NCBI RefSeq assembly: GCF_000688255.1
Contig: NZ_JHYS01000009.1
Coordinates: 1-64,000, forward strand
Direction: 5' to 3'
From: Simplicispira psychrophila DSM 11588
GTDB taxonomy: Bacteria > Pseudomonadota > Gammaproteobacteria > Burkholderiales > Burkholderiaceae_C
Length of the DNA: 64,000 nucleotides
Shown here: positions 1 to 8,459 of the stretch, piece by piece
Layout: each line of letters starts with the position of its first letter
Position numbering within the stretch: the first letter of the stretch is position 1
The notes under the pieces: generated by a model
The model's input: only the letters and a program-made list of their open reading frames with translations
The model's database searches: none
Told to the model about the DNA's origin: nothing
Made by a program: the position numbers and the translations under genes

Positions 1-183
1 GCGCCGCAGCTGTATGTGGCCGTCGGCATTTCGGGTGCGATCCAGCACCTGGCGGGCATGAAGGATTCGAAGGTGATCGTAGCGATCAACAAAGATCCGG
101 AAGCGCCGATCTTCAGCGTGGCCGATTACGGCTTGGAAGCGGATCTGTTTGTCGCCGTGCCGGAGCTGGTCAAGGCGCTCTAA
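1..183 (+). CDS. etfA: Electron transfer flavoprotein alpha subunit, C-terminal fragment
   Basis: Only the last 60 codons are in the window; the gene starts upstream of base 1. The fragment reads [14 protein letters not shown] followed by [14 protein letters not shown] and a FSVADYG segment. This is the conserved FAD-binding domain of EtfA. EtfA/EtfB carry electrons from acyl-CoA dehydrogenases to ETF:ubiquinone oxidoreductase in the cytoplasm. The next gene is an acyl-CoA dehydrogenase, which fits that role. A terminator-like hairpin follows the stop, so the dehydrogenase may have its own promoter or be expressed by readthrough. Confidence 0.93.
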   Translation, partial: APQLYVAVGISGAIQHLAGMKDSKVIVAINKDPEAPIFSVADYGLEADLFVAVPELVKAL

Positions 184-198
184 GCCACCGCGCTCTGC

Positions 199-225
199 AA
201 AAGGCATCGCTTGCGGTGCCTTTTT
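199..225 (+). terminator. Intrinsic terminator after etfA
   Basis: AAAAGGCA pairs with TGCCTTTT, with further partial pairing inside and a T-run at the 3' side. It lies 16 bases after the etfA stop. Confidence 0.7.
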
Positions 226-258
226 CGTATCTGGACCCCTTATTTTCTGGAGAAATTA

Positions 259-2049
259 ATGAGCTATACCGCCCCCGTGAAAGACATGCTGTTTGCCATC
301 GAGCACTTGGCCGGCATTGAACAAGTGGCGCAACTGCCCGGTTTTGAAGACGCTGGCCTCGATACCGCCCAGGCGGTATTGGAAGAGTGCGCCAAGTTCA
401 ACGAGGGCGTGGTGGCGCCGCTCAACTGGGAAGGTGACCAAAATCCGTCCACATTTCAGGCTGGGGTGGTCACCACGACCCCCGGTTTCAAAGAGGCGTT
501 TAAGCAATACGCCGAAGGCGGCTGGCAAGGTTTGCAGCACCCGGCGGATTTTGGCGGTCAGGGTTTGCCCAAGACCATTGGTGCGGCCTGCATTGAAATG
601 TGCAACAGCGCCAACCTGAGCTTTGCCCTGTGCCCATTGCTGACCGACGGCGCCATTGAAGCGTTGCTGACCGCCGGCAGCGACGCCCTGAAAGCCGTCT
701 ATCTCGAAAAGCTGGTGTCTGGTCAGTGGACTGGCACCATGAACCTGACCGAGCCCCAGGCCGGTTCTGACTTGGCGGCGGTGCGTACCAAGGCCGATCC
801 GCAGGGCGATGGCAGCTACAAGGTGTTTGGCACCAAGATTTTCATCACCTACGGTGAGCACGATATGGCCGAGAACATCGTCCACCTAGTGCTGGCCCGC
901 GTCGCCGGTGCGCCCGAAGGCGTCAAAGGCATCAGCCTGTTTGTCGTGCCCAAATTTTTGGTTAACGCCGACGGCACGCTGGGTGCACGCAACGACGCGC
1001 ACTGCGTCAGCATCGAGCACAAGCTGGGCATCAAGGCCAGCCCGACGGCGGTGCTGCAGTTTGGCGACCACGGTGGCGCTACGGGTTACTTGGTCGGTGA
1101 AGAAAACCGTGGCCTTGAATACATGTTCATCATGATGAACGCCGCGCGCTACGCCGTCGGTGTGCAAGGTATTGCGATTGCCGAGCGCGCCTACCAAAAA
1201 GCCGTCGGCTACGCCAAAGACCGCACCCAAAGCCGCCCAGTGGATGGCAGCGTCAAAGCCAGCGTCGCCATCATTCACCACCCCGACGTGCGCCGGATGC
1301 TAATGACGATGCGCGCCTACACCGAGGGCTGCCGCGCGATGGCCACCGTCGCCGCTGCCGCCTATGACGCTGCGCACCACCATCCGGACGCCGCCGAGCG
1401 CCAGCGCAGCATGGCGTTCTACGAATTCCTAGTGCCGCTGGTCAAGGGCTACAGCACCGAGATGAGCCAGGAAGTCACCAGCCTGGGCGTGCAAGTCCAC
1501 GGCGGCATGGGCTTCATTGAAGAAACCGGTGCGGCGCAGCATTACCGTGATGCAAAAATTTTGACCATCTACGAAGGCACCACCGCCATCCAAGCCAATG
1601 ACTTGGTGGGCCGAAAAACTGCCCGTGATGGCGGCGCTACCGCCAAGGTGCTGGCGGCAGAGATTGAGAAAACCCAAGCGCTGTTGCTGGCGAATGGCTC
1701 ACCCGCTGCCCAGGGCATGGCACAGCGCCTGGACGATGCACGCCAGGCTTTCTTGGAGGTGGTGGACTTTGTTGCCCACAGCGCCAAGGCCAACCCGAAT
1801 GCCGTCTACGCCGGCAGCGTGCCTTACCTGATGCTGGCCGGCAATTTGGTCGCCGGCTGGCAAATGGCGCGGGCGCTGCTGGTGGCGCAAACGCTGTTGC
1901 CTCAGGGACAGGACCAAGCCTTTTTGCACGCCAAAATCGCCACCGCCCAGTTCTATGCCGATCACATTTTGGTTAAAACCGGTGCCTTGCGCGACAGCAT
2001 CGTTGGCGGTGCTGAGAGCGTGATGGCGCTGCCGGTGGACGCGTTCTGA
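259..2049 (+). CDS. Acyl-CoA dehydrogenase, large form with C-terminal extension domain
   Basis: 596 aa. Oxidises an acyl-CoA thioester to the 2-enoyl-CoA with FAD and passes electrons to ETF; the etfA end just upstream supports this. Visible family motifs are LTEPQAGSDLAAV in the middle domain, VQVHGGMGFIEE, and YEGTTAIQANDL, whose Glu (about residue 440) is the expected catalytic base. The length and the extra C-terminal domain match the DmdC/AcdA-like branch (3-methylmercaptopropionyl-CoA dehydrogenase-like), not the ~380-aa short-chain enzymes. The ATG at 259 was chosen because GGAGA lies 5 bases upstream; a longer in-frame start at 211 overlaps the terminator. Substrate cannot be read from sequence. 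Confidence 0.9.
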   Translation: MSYTAPVKDMLFAIEHLAGIEQVAQLPGFEDAGLDTAQAVLEECAKFNEGVVAPLNWEGDQNPSTFQAGVVTTTPGFKEAFKQYAEGGWQGLQHPADFGGQGLPKTIGAACIEMCNSANLSFALCPLLTDGAIEALLTAGSDALKAVYLEKLVSGQWTGTMNLTEPQAGSDLAAVRTKADPQGDGSYKVFGTKIFITYGEHDMAENIVHLVLARVAGAPEGVKGISLFVVPKFLVNADGTLGARNDAHCVSIEHKLGIKASPTAVLQFGDHGGATGYLVGEENRGLEYMFIMMNAARYAVGVQGIAIAERAYQKAVGYAKDRTQSRPVDGSVKASVAIIHHPDVRRMLMTMRAYTEGCRAMATVAAAAYDAAHHHPDAAERQRSMAFYEFLVPLVKGYSTEMSQEVTSLGVQVHGGMGFIEETGAAQHYRDAKILTIYEGTTAIQANDLVGRKTARDGGATAKVLAAEIEKTQALLLANGSPAAQGMAQRLDDARQAFLEVVDFVAHSAKANPNAVYAGSVPYLMLAGNLVAGWQMARALLVAQTLLPQGQDQAFLHAKIATAQFYADHILVKTGALRDSIVGGAESVMALPVDAF

Positions 2050-2071
2050 GGGCGCTCCAAGCCTGTGATGG

Positions 2072-2109
2072 CGCCTGCTGCAGGTCTATGAACAGACCTG
2101 CAGCAGGCG
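2072..2109 (+). terminator. Perfect 16-bp hairpin after the acyl-CoA dehydrogenase gene
   Basis: CGCCTGCTGCAGGTCT is followed by a 6-base ATGAAC loop and its exact reverse complement. Only TTTG follows, so the T-run is poor. It is a strong hairpin and probable transcription end or mRNA 3' stabiliser. Confidence 0.6.
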
Positions 2110-2137
2110 TTTGAACGCCGTGGCATAGATTCTGTTT

Positions 2138-2193
2138 GCTATTAAAAATAGAGCTGAAGGCGCTTTCTATATAAGCGTTAGAAGGCTATTTGA
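2138..2193. repeat. Dispersed intergenic palindromic repeat, copy 1
   Basis: Member of the 50-60 bp family seen 15 times in this window. The core is AGCTGAAGGCGCTT, a short spacer, then AAGCGTTAGAAGGC. AT-rich flanks (CTATTAAAAATAG and TTTGATTC) bracket it. It sits between the acyl-CoA dehydrogenase and nitronate monooxygenase genes. Confidence 0.7.
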
Positions 2194-2220
2194 TTCATAT
2201 TTTGAGCCCTGAAGGTCGCC

Positions 2221-3174
2221 ATGTCCAAACTGCCCCCTGTCTTGCAAAACCTTTCGCTGCCGGTGATTGGCTCACCGTTGTTCATCATCAGCAACCCGCA
2301 ACTGGTGATTGCCCAGTGCCAGGCCGGCATCGTCGGCGCCATGCCTGCGCTCAACGCGCGTCCGGCGGCGCAGCTGGACGACTGGCTGGCGGAGATCACC
2401 GAAACGCTGGCGGCCTATGACCAAGCGCACCCGGACAAGCCCTCAGCCCCTTTTGCCATTAACCAGATCGTGCACAAGAGCAACGATCGCCTGGACCACG
2501 ACATGCAGGTCTGCGCCAAATACAAGGTGCCGATCATCATCACCAGTCTGGGCGCACGCGAGGACGTGAACCAGGCCGTGCACGCCTGGGGCGGCATCGT
2601 GCTGCACGACATCATCAACAATAAATTTGCCCACAAGGCGATAGACAAGGGCGCCGATGGCTTGATCGCTGTGGCCACGGGCGCGGGCGGCCACGCGGGT
2701 GTGAAGAGCCCGTTTGCGCTGATCCAGGAAATTCGCCAATGGTTTGACGGCCCGCTCGCCCTGAGCGGCTCGATTGCCACGGGTGATGCGGTGCTGGCAG
2801 CGCAGGCCATGGGCGCCGACTTTGCCTATATCGGTTCGGCTTTCATCGCCACGCAAGAGGCGCGCGCCAGCGACGCGTACAAGCAGGCCATCGTCGATGG
2901 CGATTCAGACGATATCGTCTATAGCAACCTGTTTACCGGCGTACACGGCAACTATCTGGCGCCATCGATCCGCGCCGCCGGCCTCGATCCGCAACACCTG
3001 CCTGAGTCCGACCCGAGTCAGATGAATTTTGGCGGTGATTCCGCCAAGGCCTGGAAAGACATCTGGGGCTGCGGCCAGGGCATTGGCGCCATCAGTGCAG
3101 TGGGTACGGTAGCGGCATATGTCGAACAACTCCAGCGCGAGTACCAGGCCGCACGCCAGCGATTGGCGCTGTAA
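2221..3174 (+). CDS. Nitronate monooxygenase family flavoprotein
   Basis: 317 aa, a TIM-barrel FMN enzyme of the nitronate monooxygenase / 2-nitropropane dioxygenase family, which oxidises nitronates to carbonyl compounds and nitrite. N-terminal PVIGSPLFIISNP, the central AVATGAGGHAG segment, LSGSIATGDAVLAAQAMGA and ADFAYIGSAFIAT are typical FMN-phosphate-binding and active-site segments. The gene stands alone, behind a repeat copy, and ends in a strong terminator. In Burkholderiales such genes often accompany beta-oxidation genes, but the natural substrate is unknown. Confidence 0.88.
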   Translation: MSKLPPVLQNLSLPVIGSPLFIISNPQLVIAQCQAGIVGAMPALNARPAAQLDDWLAEITETLAAYDQAHPDKPSAPFAINQIVHKSNDRLDHDMQVCAKYKVPIIITSLGAREDVNQAVHAWGGIVLHDIINNKFAHKAIDKGADGLIAVATGAGGHAGVKSPFALIQEIRQWFDGPLALSGSIATGDAVLAAQAMGADFAYIGSAFIATQEARASDAYKQAIVDGDSDDIVYSNLFTGVHGNYLAPSIRAAGLDPQHLPESDPSQMNFGGDSAKAWKDIWGCGQGIGAISAVGTVAAYVEQLQREYQAARQRLAL

Positions 3175-3193
3175 CGCTGCAGCGCCATGCTGC

Positions 3194-3232
3194 AAAAAAT
3201 GCCAGTCAGCGGATGCAGACTGGCATTTTTTT
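3194..3232 (+). terminator. Intrinsic terminator after nitronate monooxygenase
   Basis: A 14-bp perfect stem, AAAAAATGCCAGTC with its complement, has a 10-base loop and ends in a T-run. It may work in both directions because the 5' arm begins with an A-run. Confidence 0.9.
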
Positions 3233-3280
3233 CGCCGGTATTGCACTGTCTTGGGTGGCTGGCACCGCCGTTAGAAAATT

Positions 3281-3336
3281 CAAAATTAATAGCTTCAGCC
3301 GCAAGTAAATAGTGGGTTGCAGTCGGTTTTGACTAT
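3281..3336. repeat. Dispersed intergenic palindromic repeat, copy 2 (degenerate)
   Basis: AATAGCTTCAGCCGCAAGT, a spacer, GGGTTGCAG and TTTTGACT follow the family layout with several changes. It lies in the leader upstream of cydD. Confidence 0.5.
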
Positions 3337-3384
3337 AAAAATGAGTGCCGTCAGCAGAAAAATAACCGTTGCCGTATGATGTCG

Positions 3385-3410
3385 CAGTTTTCAGTAATTA
3401 CTGAAAACTG
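3385..3410. promoter_or_regulatory. Perfect 26-bp palindrome upstream of cydD, candidate operator
   Basis: CAGTTTTCAGTAA is followed immediately by its exact reverse complement, giving an uninterrupted inverted repeat that ends 14 bases before the cydD ATG. No T-run follows, so it does not look like a terminator. Its position fits an operator for the cydDCABX operon. The GbsR/MarR-type regulator encoded at the far end of the operon is a natural candidate to bind it; that link is inference. Confidence 0.6.
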
Positions 3411-3424
3411 AAGAATTCATCAAC

Positions 3425-5095
3425 ATGCCGCAACCTCTTTTGTCAAACAAACTGCAAATAAAGCCAGCGCGCCGCCCAGACAGCGCCAGCTTGTTGTGGA
3501 CGGCGGCTGCGCTGCTGTGGTTGCCACAGGCAGCGGCGTTGGCAGTGGCGGTACAGCGTTTGGCCGATGGCGCAGGTTTATCGGCGGTGGTAGTGCCGGC
3601 GCTGGCGGTGTTGTTGCTGGGTGGGCTGCGCGCAGCGGTCGAGGCCGGCGGAGCGCGGCTGGCGTTTGTCAGCGCACGCCGGCAAGTGACGCAATTGCGC
3701 GCCCAGGTGGTGCAGGCGTTGGCCGCACGCTCGCCGCTGGACCGGGCGCGGCCCGCTTCGGGCTTGGCGGCCAGCGTCATCGCTGAACAGGCCGAAGCGG
3801 TGGTGCCGTGGCTAGTGCGCTACCAGCCGGCGCGCTGGCGCGTGCTGCTGGTGTTGCCCTGTATTGCCGCTGTGGTGTTCGCGGTGTCGTGGGTGGCCGC
3901 GCTGGTGCTGGTGTTGGCGGCGCCGCTGATTCCGCTGTTCATGGCGCTGGTCGGCTGGCGTGCCCAAGCCGCCAGCCAAAAACATTTGCAAGAGCAGGGC
4001 GACATGAACGCCTTTGTGCTCGATCGGCTGCGCGGCCTGAGCACACTGCGCGCGTTGGGCGCTGTCGATGCCACGGCGCTGCGCCTGCGGGCGGTGGCTC
4101 AGTCGCTGCGCCAGCGCACCATGGCGGTGCTGCGCATTGCTTTTTTATCGTCCGCCGTGCTGGAGTTGTTTGCCGCACTGGGTGTGGCGCTGGTGGCGGT
4201 CTACATTGGCTTTCACTTGCTCGGCACGCTCAATTTTGGTGCCTGGGGACAGCGCCTGAGCCTGGGTCAAGGCCTGTTTGTGCTGCTATTGGCCCCAGCG
4301 TTTTTTGAGCCGCTGCGCGATCTGTCGGCGGCCTGGCACGATCGCGCGGCGGGTCAAGCCGCTCTCGATGCCTTGGCGCAGCTGGGCCGCGAGGGTACGC
4401 CGCTGCCGGGAGCGCTGGTGGCATCGACGCCGCTCACGGCGGACGCACCTGCCGCGCCAGTTTCTGTCGCGGTGCGCGGTTTGCGCTTTGCCTATTCCGG
4501 TGAAGACGCGGTGTTTCAAGATGACGACTTCGATGTGGCTGCTGGCGAGCATGTCGCGCTGGTCGGCCCCAGCGGCGCCGGCAAGAGCACGTTGCTGTCT
4601 CTGCTGGCCGGCCTGATCGCGCCGACGGCGGGCCAAGTCCTCTTGGATGGCGTAGCACTGACGCCAGCCAGCGCCAGCACCCTGCGCCAGCGGATGGCCT
4701 GGATGGGCCAAAAGCCACACGTCTTTGCCGGCTCGGTGCAGAGCAATGTGGCGCTGGGCCGCGGTCAGACGCCTGCCGAGGTACAAGCGGCGATGCAATG
4801 GGCGGCGCTGGACACAGTGGCACAAGCCCACCCCGGCACGGCGCTGGGCGAGGGCGGGACCGGCTTGTCCGGCGGCGAGGCGGTGCGGCTGGCTTTGGCC
4901 CGCGTCGCGCTGGCACCGCAGGCCGGCTTGCTGCTGGTGGACGAGCCGACGGCGCACTTGGACAGCGACACCGCCGAGCGCGTGGTGCAGGCGCTGTTGC
5001 AGTTGGCGCAGGGCAAAACGCTCATCGTTTCCACCCACGATCCGGTGCTGGCCGCGCGTTTGGGGCGTGTGGTGCTGATCGGGGCGCAGTCATGA
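3425..5095 (+). CDS. cydD: Thiol reductant ABC exporter subunit CydD
   Basis: 556 aa, one half of the CydDC inner-membrane ABC exporter that moves glutathione/cysteine to the periplasm and is needed to assemble cytochrome bd. The N-terminal ~320 residues form a six-helix transmembrane domain. The C-terminal ATPase has Walker A GPSGAGKST (about 380), signature LSGGE (about 480) and Walker B LLLVDEPTAHLD (about 500). It is the first gene of cydDCABX, with a palindrome directly upstream. Its stop overlaps the cydC start (ATGA). GC is high, like most of the window. Confidence 0.93.
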   Translation: MPQPLLSNKLQIKPARRPDSASLLWTAAALLWLPQAAALAVAVQRLADGAGLSAVVVPALAVLLLGGLRAAVEAGGARLAFVSARRQVTQLRAQVVQALAARSPLDRARPASGLAASVIAEQAEAVVPWLVRYQPARWRVLLVLPCIAAVVFAVSWVAALVLVLAAPLIPLFMALVGWRAQAASQKHLQEQGDMNAFVLDRLRGLSTLRALGAVDATALRLRAVAQSLRQRTMAVLRIAFLSSAVLELFAALGVALVAVYIGFHLLGTLNFGAWGQRLSLGQGLFVLLLAPAFFEPLRDLSAAWHDRAAGQAALDALAQLGREGTPLPGALVASTPLTADAPAAPVSVAVRGLRFAYSGEDAVFQDDDFDVAAGEHVALVGPSGAGKSTLLSLLAGLIAPTAGQVLLDGVALTPASASTLRQRMAWMGQKPHVFAGSVQSNVALGRGQTPAEVQAAMQWAALDTVAQAHPGTALGEGGTGLSGGEAVRLALARVALAPQAGLLLVDEPTAHLDSDTAERVVQALLQLAQGKTLIVSTHDPVLAARLGRVVLIGAQS

Positions 5096-6801
5096 AGCGC
5101 TCACCGTGGAACGACATCCAGCCGGTGCTGCGAGCGTTTTTACGCGCCCAGCCGGGTTTGATGGCTGGAGGTGCCTTGTTGGCGGTGCTGACCGTCTTGA
5201 TGGGCATGGGCTTGCTTGGTCTGTCAGGCTGGTTTATTACGGCCACGGCGTTGGCAGGTTTGAGCCCGGCGACGGCCATCGTGTTCGATGTGTTCATGCC
5301 GTCGGCGGGCATTCGCTTACTGGCGCTGGGGCGCACTTTGTCGCGCTACGGCGAGCGGCTGGTGACGCACGATGCCACGCTGGCGGTGGTGGCCGGTTTG
5401 CGCGAGCAGTTGTTCCGCGGCTGGGCACAACCCGAGGCGGCGCGCCAGTTGCTGCTGCGGCCGGCGCGCTTGCTGTTTCGATTGACCGTGGACATGGATG
5501 CGCTGGAGTCGGTGTATTTGCGTTTGCTGGTGCCGCTGGCGGCCACGCTGGGCGCGGTGTTGTTGGCGGCGCTGGTGCTGGGGTCGCTGCAGTGGTGGTG
5601 GGGCGTATGGCTGGCGCTGTGGCTGCTGGCCACCGGCACAGCTATTGTGATCTGGCTGGCACCCCGAGCCGTCACGCCCGCCGTACGCCGCGCGCTGGCC
5701 ACCGAGGCGCTGCGCGCGCACACGGTGGATTTGCTGGCCGGTCAGACCGAGCTGGCGATGGGCGGCCGCCTGACGGCGCAGTGCGATCTGCTGGCACGCG
5801 CTGACCAGCGCCTAGCGCGGGCGGATGATGCGTTGAACCGGCTGGAAGTGGCCGCCAGTGCAGGCCACAGCCTGGTCGGCACGCTGACGCTGGTCGCCGT
5901 GCTGCTGGGTGTCGGCGCGCTGGTGGGCGAGGGCGCCATCGGCGCACCCGCTGCCGCGCTGGCCTTGCTGGTGGCTTTGACCGCCACAGAGCCTTTTGCC
6001 GCACTGCGCCGGGGGGCGCTGGAAAGCGGTCGCACTTGGCTGGCGGCGCGCCGGCTGGCACCGCGCATGGCGGGTGCGGCTGAACCTGTCGCCCCGCCTG
6101 CTGGCGCGCGCGATGCGGATACCGATGGAATGGCCGTGGCGTTGCATGACATCACCTGGGCCCATTCTGGCAGTGCTGTGCCGATTTTTGCTGTGCTGTC
6201 GCTGCAACTGGCGCCGGGCGAGCGCGTGGCGCTGGTCGGCCCGAGTGGTGCCGGCAAGTCCACTTTGCTGGCGCTGGTAGCCGGTGAACTGAGGCCTCAA
6301 AGCGGCACGGTACAGGCACAGTCCTGTTCATGGCTGACGCAGCGCACCGAATTGTTTCAAGACACGCTGGCGGAAAACTTGCGCTTGGCCCAGCCGCAGG
6401 CCGATGACATGCGCCTGTGGCAGGTGTTGCAGGACGCGGGTTTGCACGCTGATGTGCAGGCGCTGACGGCTAGGCTGGAGACGCCGCTGGGCGAGGGCGG
6501 TCTGGGGCTGTCCGGCGGGCAGTCGCGCCGTCTGGCGCTGGCGCGCTTGCTGCTGCGCGATGTACCGCTGTGGCTGCTGGACGAGCCGACCGAAGCATTG
6601 GACGCCGCCACCGCCCAGGATGTGCTGCTGCGCTTGTCGCAGCAGGCACGCGGACGCAGTTTGCTGATCGCCACCCACCTGCGCCGCGAGGCGGCACTGG
6701 CGGATCGGCTGGTATGCCTGCAAGCGGGACAGATCGTCGCCGAGGTGCGCCGGGGCAGCGCCGAGTTTGAGGCAGTGCTGCAGACCCTGCGCGCCGACTG
6801 A
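5092..6801 (+). CDS. cydC: Thiol reductant ABC exporter subunit CydC
   Basis: 569 aa, partner of CydD. The N-terminal membrane domain contains LLGLSGWFITATALAGL, a characteristic CydC segment. The ATPase domain has Walker A GPSGAGKST (about 382), LSGGQ (about 473) and LLDEPTEALD (about 495). The ATG at 5092 overlaps the cydD stop by four bases, showing translational coupling; the longer open frame upstream lies inside cydD. cydA follows 43 bases later, so exporter and oxidase are probably co-transcribed. Confidence 0.93.
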   Translation: MKRSPWNDIQPVLRAFLRAQPGLMAGGALLAVLTVLMGMGLLGLSGWFITATALAGLSPATAIVFDVFMPSAGIRLLALGRTLSRYGERLVTHDATLAVVAGLREQLFRGWAQPEAARQLLLRPARLLFRLTVDMDALESVYLRLLVPLAATLGAVLLAALVLGSLQWWWGVWLALWLLATGTAIVIWLAPRAVTPAVRRALATEALRAHTVDLLAGQTELAMGGRLTAQCDLLARADQRLARADDALNRLEVAASAGHSLVGTLTLVAVLLGVGALVGEGAIGAPAAALALLVALTATEPFAALRRGALESGRTWLAARRLAPRMAGAAEPVAPPAGARDADTDGMAVALHDITWAHSGSAVPIFAVLSLQLAPGERVALVGPSGAGKSTLLALVAGELRPQSGTVQAQSCSWLTQRTELFQDTLAENLRLAQPQADDMRLWQVLQDAGLHADVQALTARLETPLGEGGLGLSGGQSRRLALARLLLRDVPLWLLDEPTEALDAATAQDVLLRLSQQARGRSLLIATHLRREAALADRLVCLQAGQIVAEVRRGSAEFEAVLQTLRAD

Positions 6802-6844
6802 CGGCGCCCAAGTCTGCCAACGGAATCAAGAAAAGGAAGTCTTT

Positions 6845-8431
6845 ATGGACATCGACATCGTTGCGCTCTCGCGCCTGCAGTTCGCCATTACGGCGCTGTA
6901 CCACTTTCTCTTCGTGCCGCTGACCCTGGGGCTGGCGGTGCTGCTGGCCATCATGGAGACGGTCTACGTCATGACCGACCGCGTTATTTGGCGCGATATG
7001 ACCCAGTTCTGGGGTGTGCTGTTTGGCATCAACTTCGCCATGGGCGTTGCTACCGGCATCGTGATGGAGTTCCAGTTTGGCATGAACTGGAGCTACTACA
7101 GCCACTACGTCGGCGACATCTTTGGCGCTCCGCTGGCGTTAGAAGGGCTGATGGCGTTCTTTCTGGAGGCGACCTTTGTCGGGCTGTTTTTCTTTGGCTG
7201 GGACAAGCTGTCCAAGCGCGGCCATCTGGCGACCACCTGGGCCGTGGCCATTGGTTCAAACTTCTCGGCGCTGTGGATCTTGATCGCCAACGGCTGGATG
7301 CAAAACCCGGTTGGCGCGGCCTTCAATCCGCAAACCATGCGCATGGAGGTGACCGACTTTTTTGCCGTGCTGATGAACCCGGTGGCGCAGGCCAAGTTTG
7401 TCCATACCGTCTCCGCCGGCTATGTCACGGCAGCGGTGTTTGTGCTGGGTATCTCGGCGTGGTACTTGCTGAAGAATCGCCATGTGGAATTGGCCAAGCG
7501 CTCCATGACGGTGGCGGCCTCGTTTGGCTTGGCGGCGGCGCTGTCGGTGGTGGTGCTCGGGGATGAGAGCGGTTATTTGTCTACCGAGCACCAGAAAATG
7601 AAGCTGGCTTCGGTGGAGGCGATGTGGAGGACCGAGCCGGCGCCGGCCGCGTTTACCGCCTTTGGCTTTCCTGACCAGAAGGCGCGCGAGACGCATTACG
7701 CGCTCCACATTCCTTTTGTCATGGGCCTGATTGGCACGCGCTCGCTGGATACCGAAATTCCGGGCATCGAAGAGCTGGTGCACCACGCCGAGCAGCGCAT
7801 TCGGGACGGCATCGTGGCCTATGACGCGCTGCAAACCATCCGCGCCGCCGGCAGTGACGCAGCGATCCCCGCGGCCGCCCGTGCCGCTTTTGAGCAGCAT
7901 GGCAACGAGATGGGTTACGCGCTGTTGCTCAAGCGCTATGTCGATGATCCGCGCCAGGCGACACCGGAGCAGATTGCCAAAGCGGCCTGGGATACCGTGC
8001 CGCCGGTGGCACCGTTGTTCTGGTCGTTTCGCCTGATGGTGGGCATTGGCGCATTTTTGATCTTGCTCACGGGTACCTTCTTGGTGCTGTCGGCAAAGCA
8101 CCAGTTGAGCGACCGCCGCTGGCTGTTGAAGGTGGCGTTGTGGGCGATTCCGCTGCCTTGGCTAGCGGTGGAAGCGGGTTGGATCGTCGCCGAACTGGGA
8201 CGACAGCCGTGGGTGATTGAAGGCGTGCTGCCCACGGCAGCGGCGGTGTCGAGCCTGGGCGTGACGACGCTGCTCATCACCATTGCCGGCTTTGTGCTGA
8301 TCTACACCGTACTGTTGGTGATCGAGGTCAAACTGATGCTCAAAGCCATCCGCAAGGGCCCGGAGGAGACAAAAATACCCGCGAGCCATGCAGCCCCTGC
8401 ACCGGCAGCGACGTTGGTCTCAACCCACTGA
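6845..8431 (+). CDS. cydA: Cytochrome bd ubiquinol oxidase subunit I
   Basis: 528 aa, the haem-bearing subunit of the high-affinity quinol oxidase in the inner membrane; it reduces O2 to water without pumping protons. It opens with LQFAITALYHFLFVPLTLG, whose His20 matches the haem b595 ligand. His187 in KFVHTVSAGY matches the b558 ligand. The conserved GRQPW motif is present. Length is close to E. coli CydA (~522), so it has the long quinol-binding loop. The start has GGAAG 5-9 bases upstream. Confidence 0.95.
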   Translation: MDIDIVALSRLQFAITALYHFLFVPLTLGLAVLLAIMETVYVMTDRVIWRDMTQFWGVLFGINFAMGVATGIVMEFQFGMNWSYYSHYVGDIFGAPLALEGLMAFFLEATFVGLFFFGWDKLSKRGHLATTWAVAIGSNFSALWILIANGWMQNPVGAAFNPQTMRMEVTDFFAVLMNPVAQAKFVHTVSAGYVTAAVFVLGISAWYLLKNRHVELAKRSMTVAASFGLAAALSVVVLGDESGYLSTEHQKMKLASVEAMWRTEPAPAAFTAFGFPDQKARETHYALHIPFVMGLIGTRSLDTEIPGIEELVHHAEQRIRDGIVAYDALQTIRAAGSDAAIPAAARAAFEQHGNEMGYALLLKRYVDDPRQATPEQIAKAAWDTVPPVAPLFWSFRLMVGIGAFLILLTGTFLVLSAKHQLSDRRWLLKVALWAIPLPWLAVEAGWIVAELGRQPWVIEGVLPTAAAVSSLGVTTLLITIAGFVLIYTVLLVIEVKLMLKAIRKGPEETKIPASHAAPAPAATLVSTH

Positions 8432-8459
8432 AGCTGCCACTGAAGACAGGAGATAAACC

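Noticed and set aside
211-258. Longer start of the acyl-CoA dehydrogenase
   Set aside because: It begins in the terminator of etfA and has no ribosome site; the ATG at 259 does.
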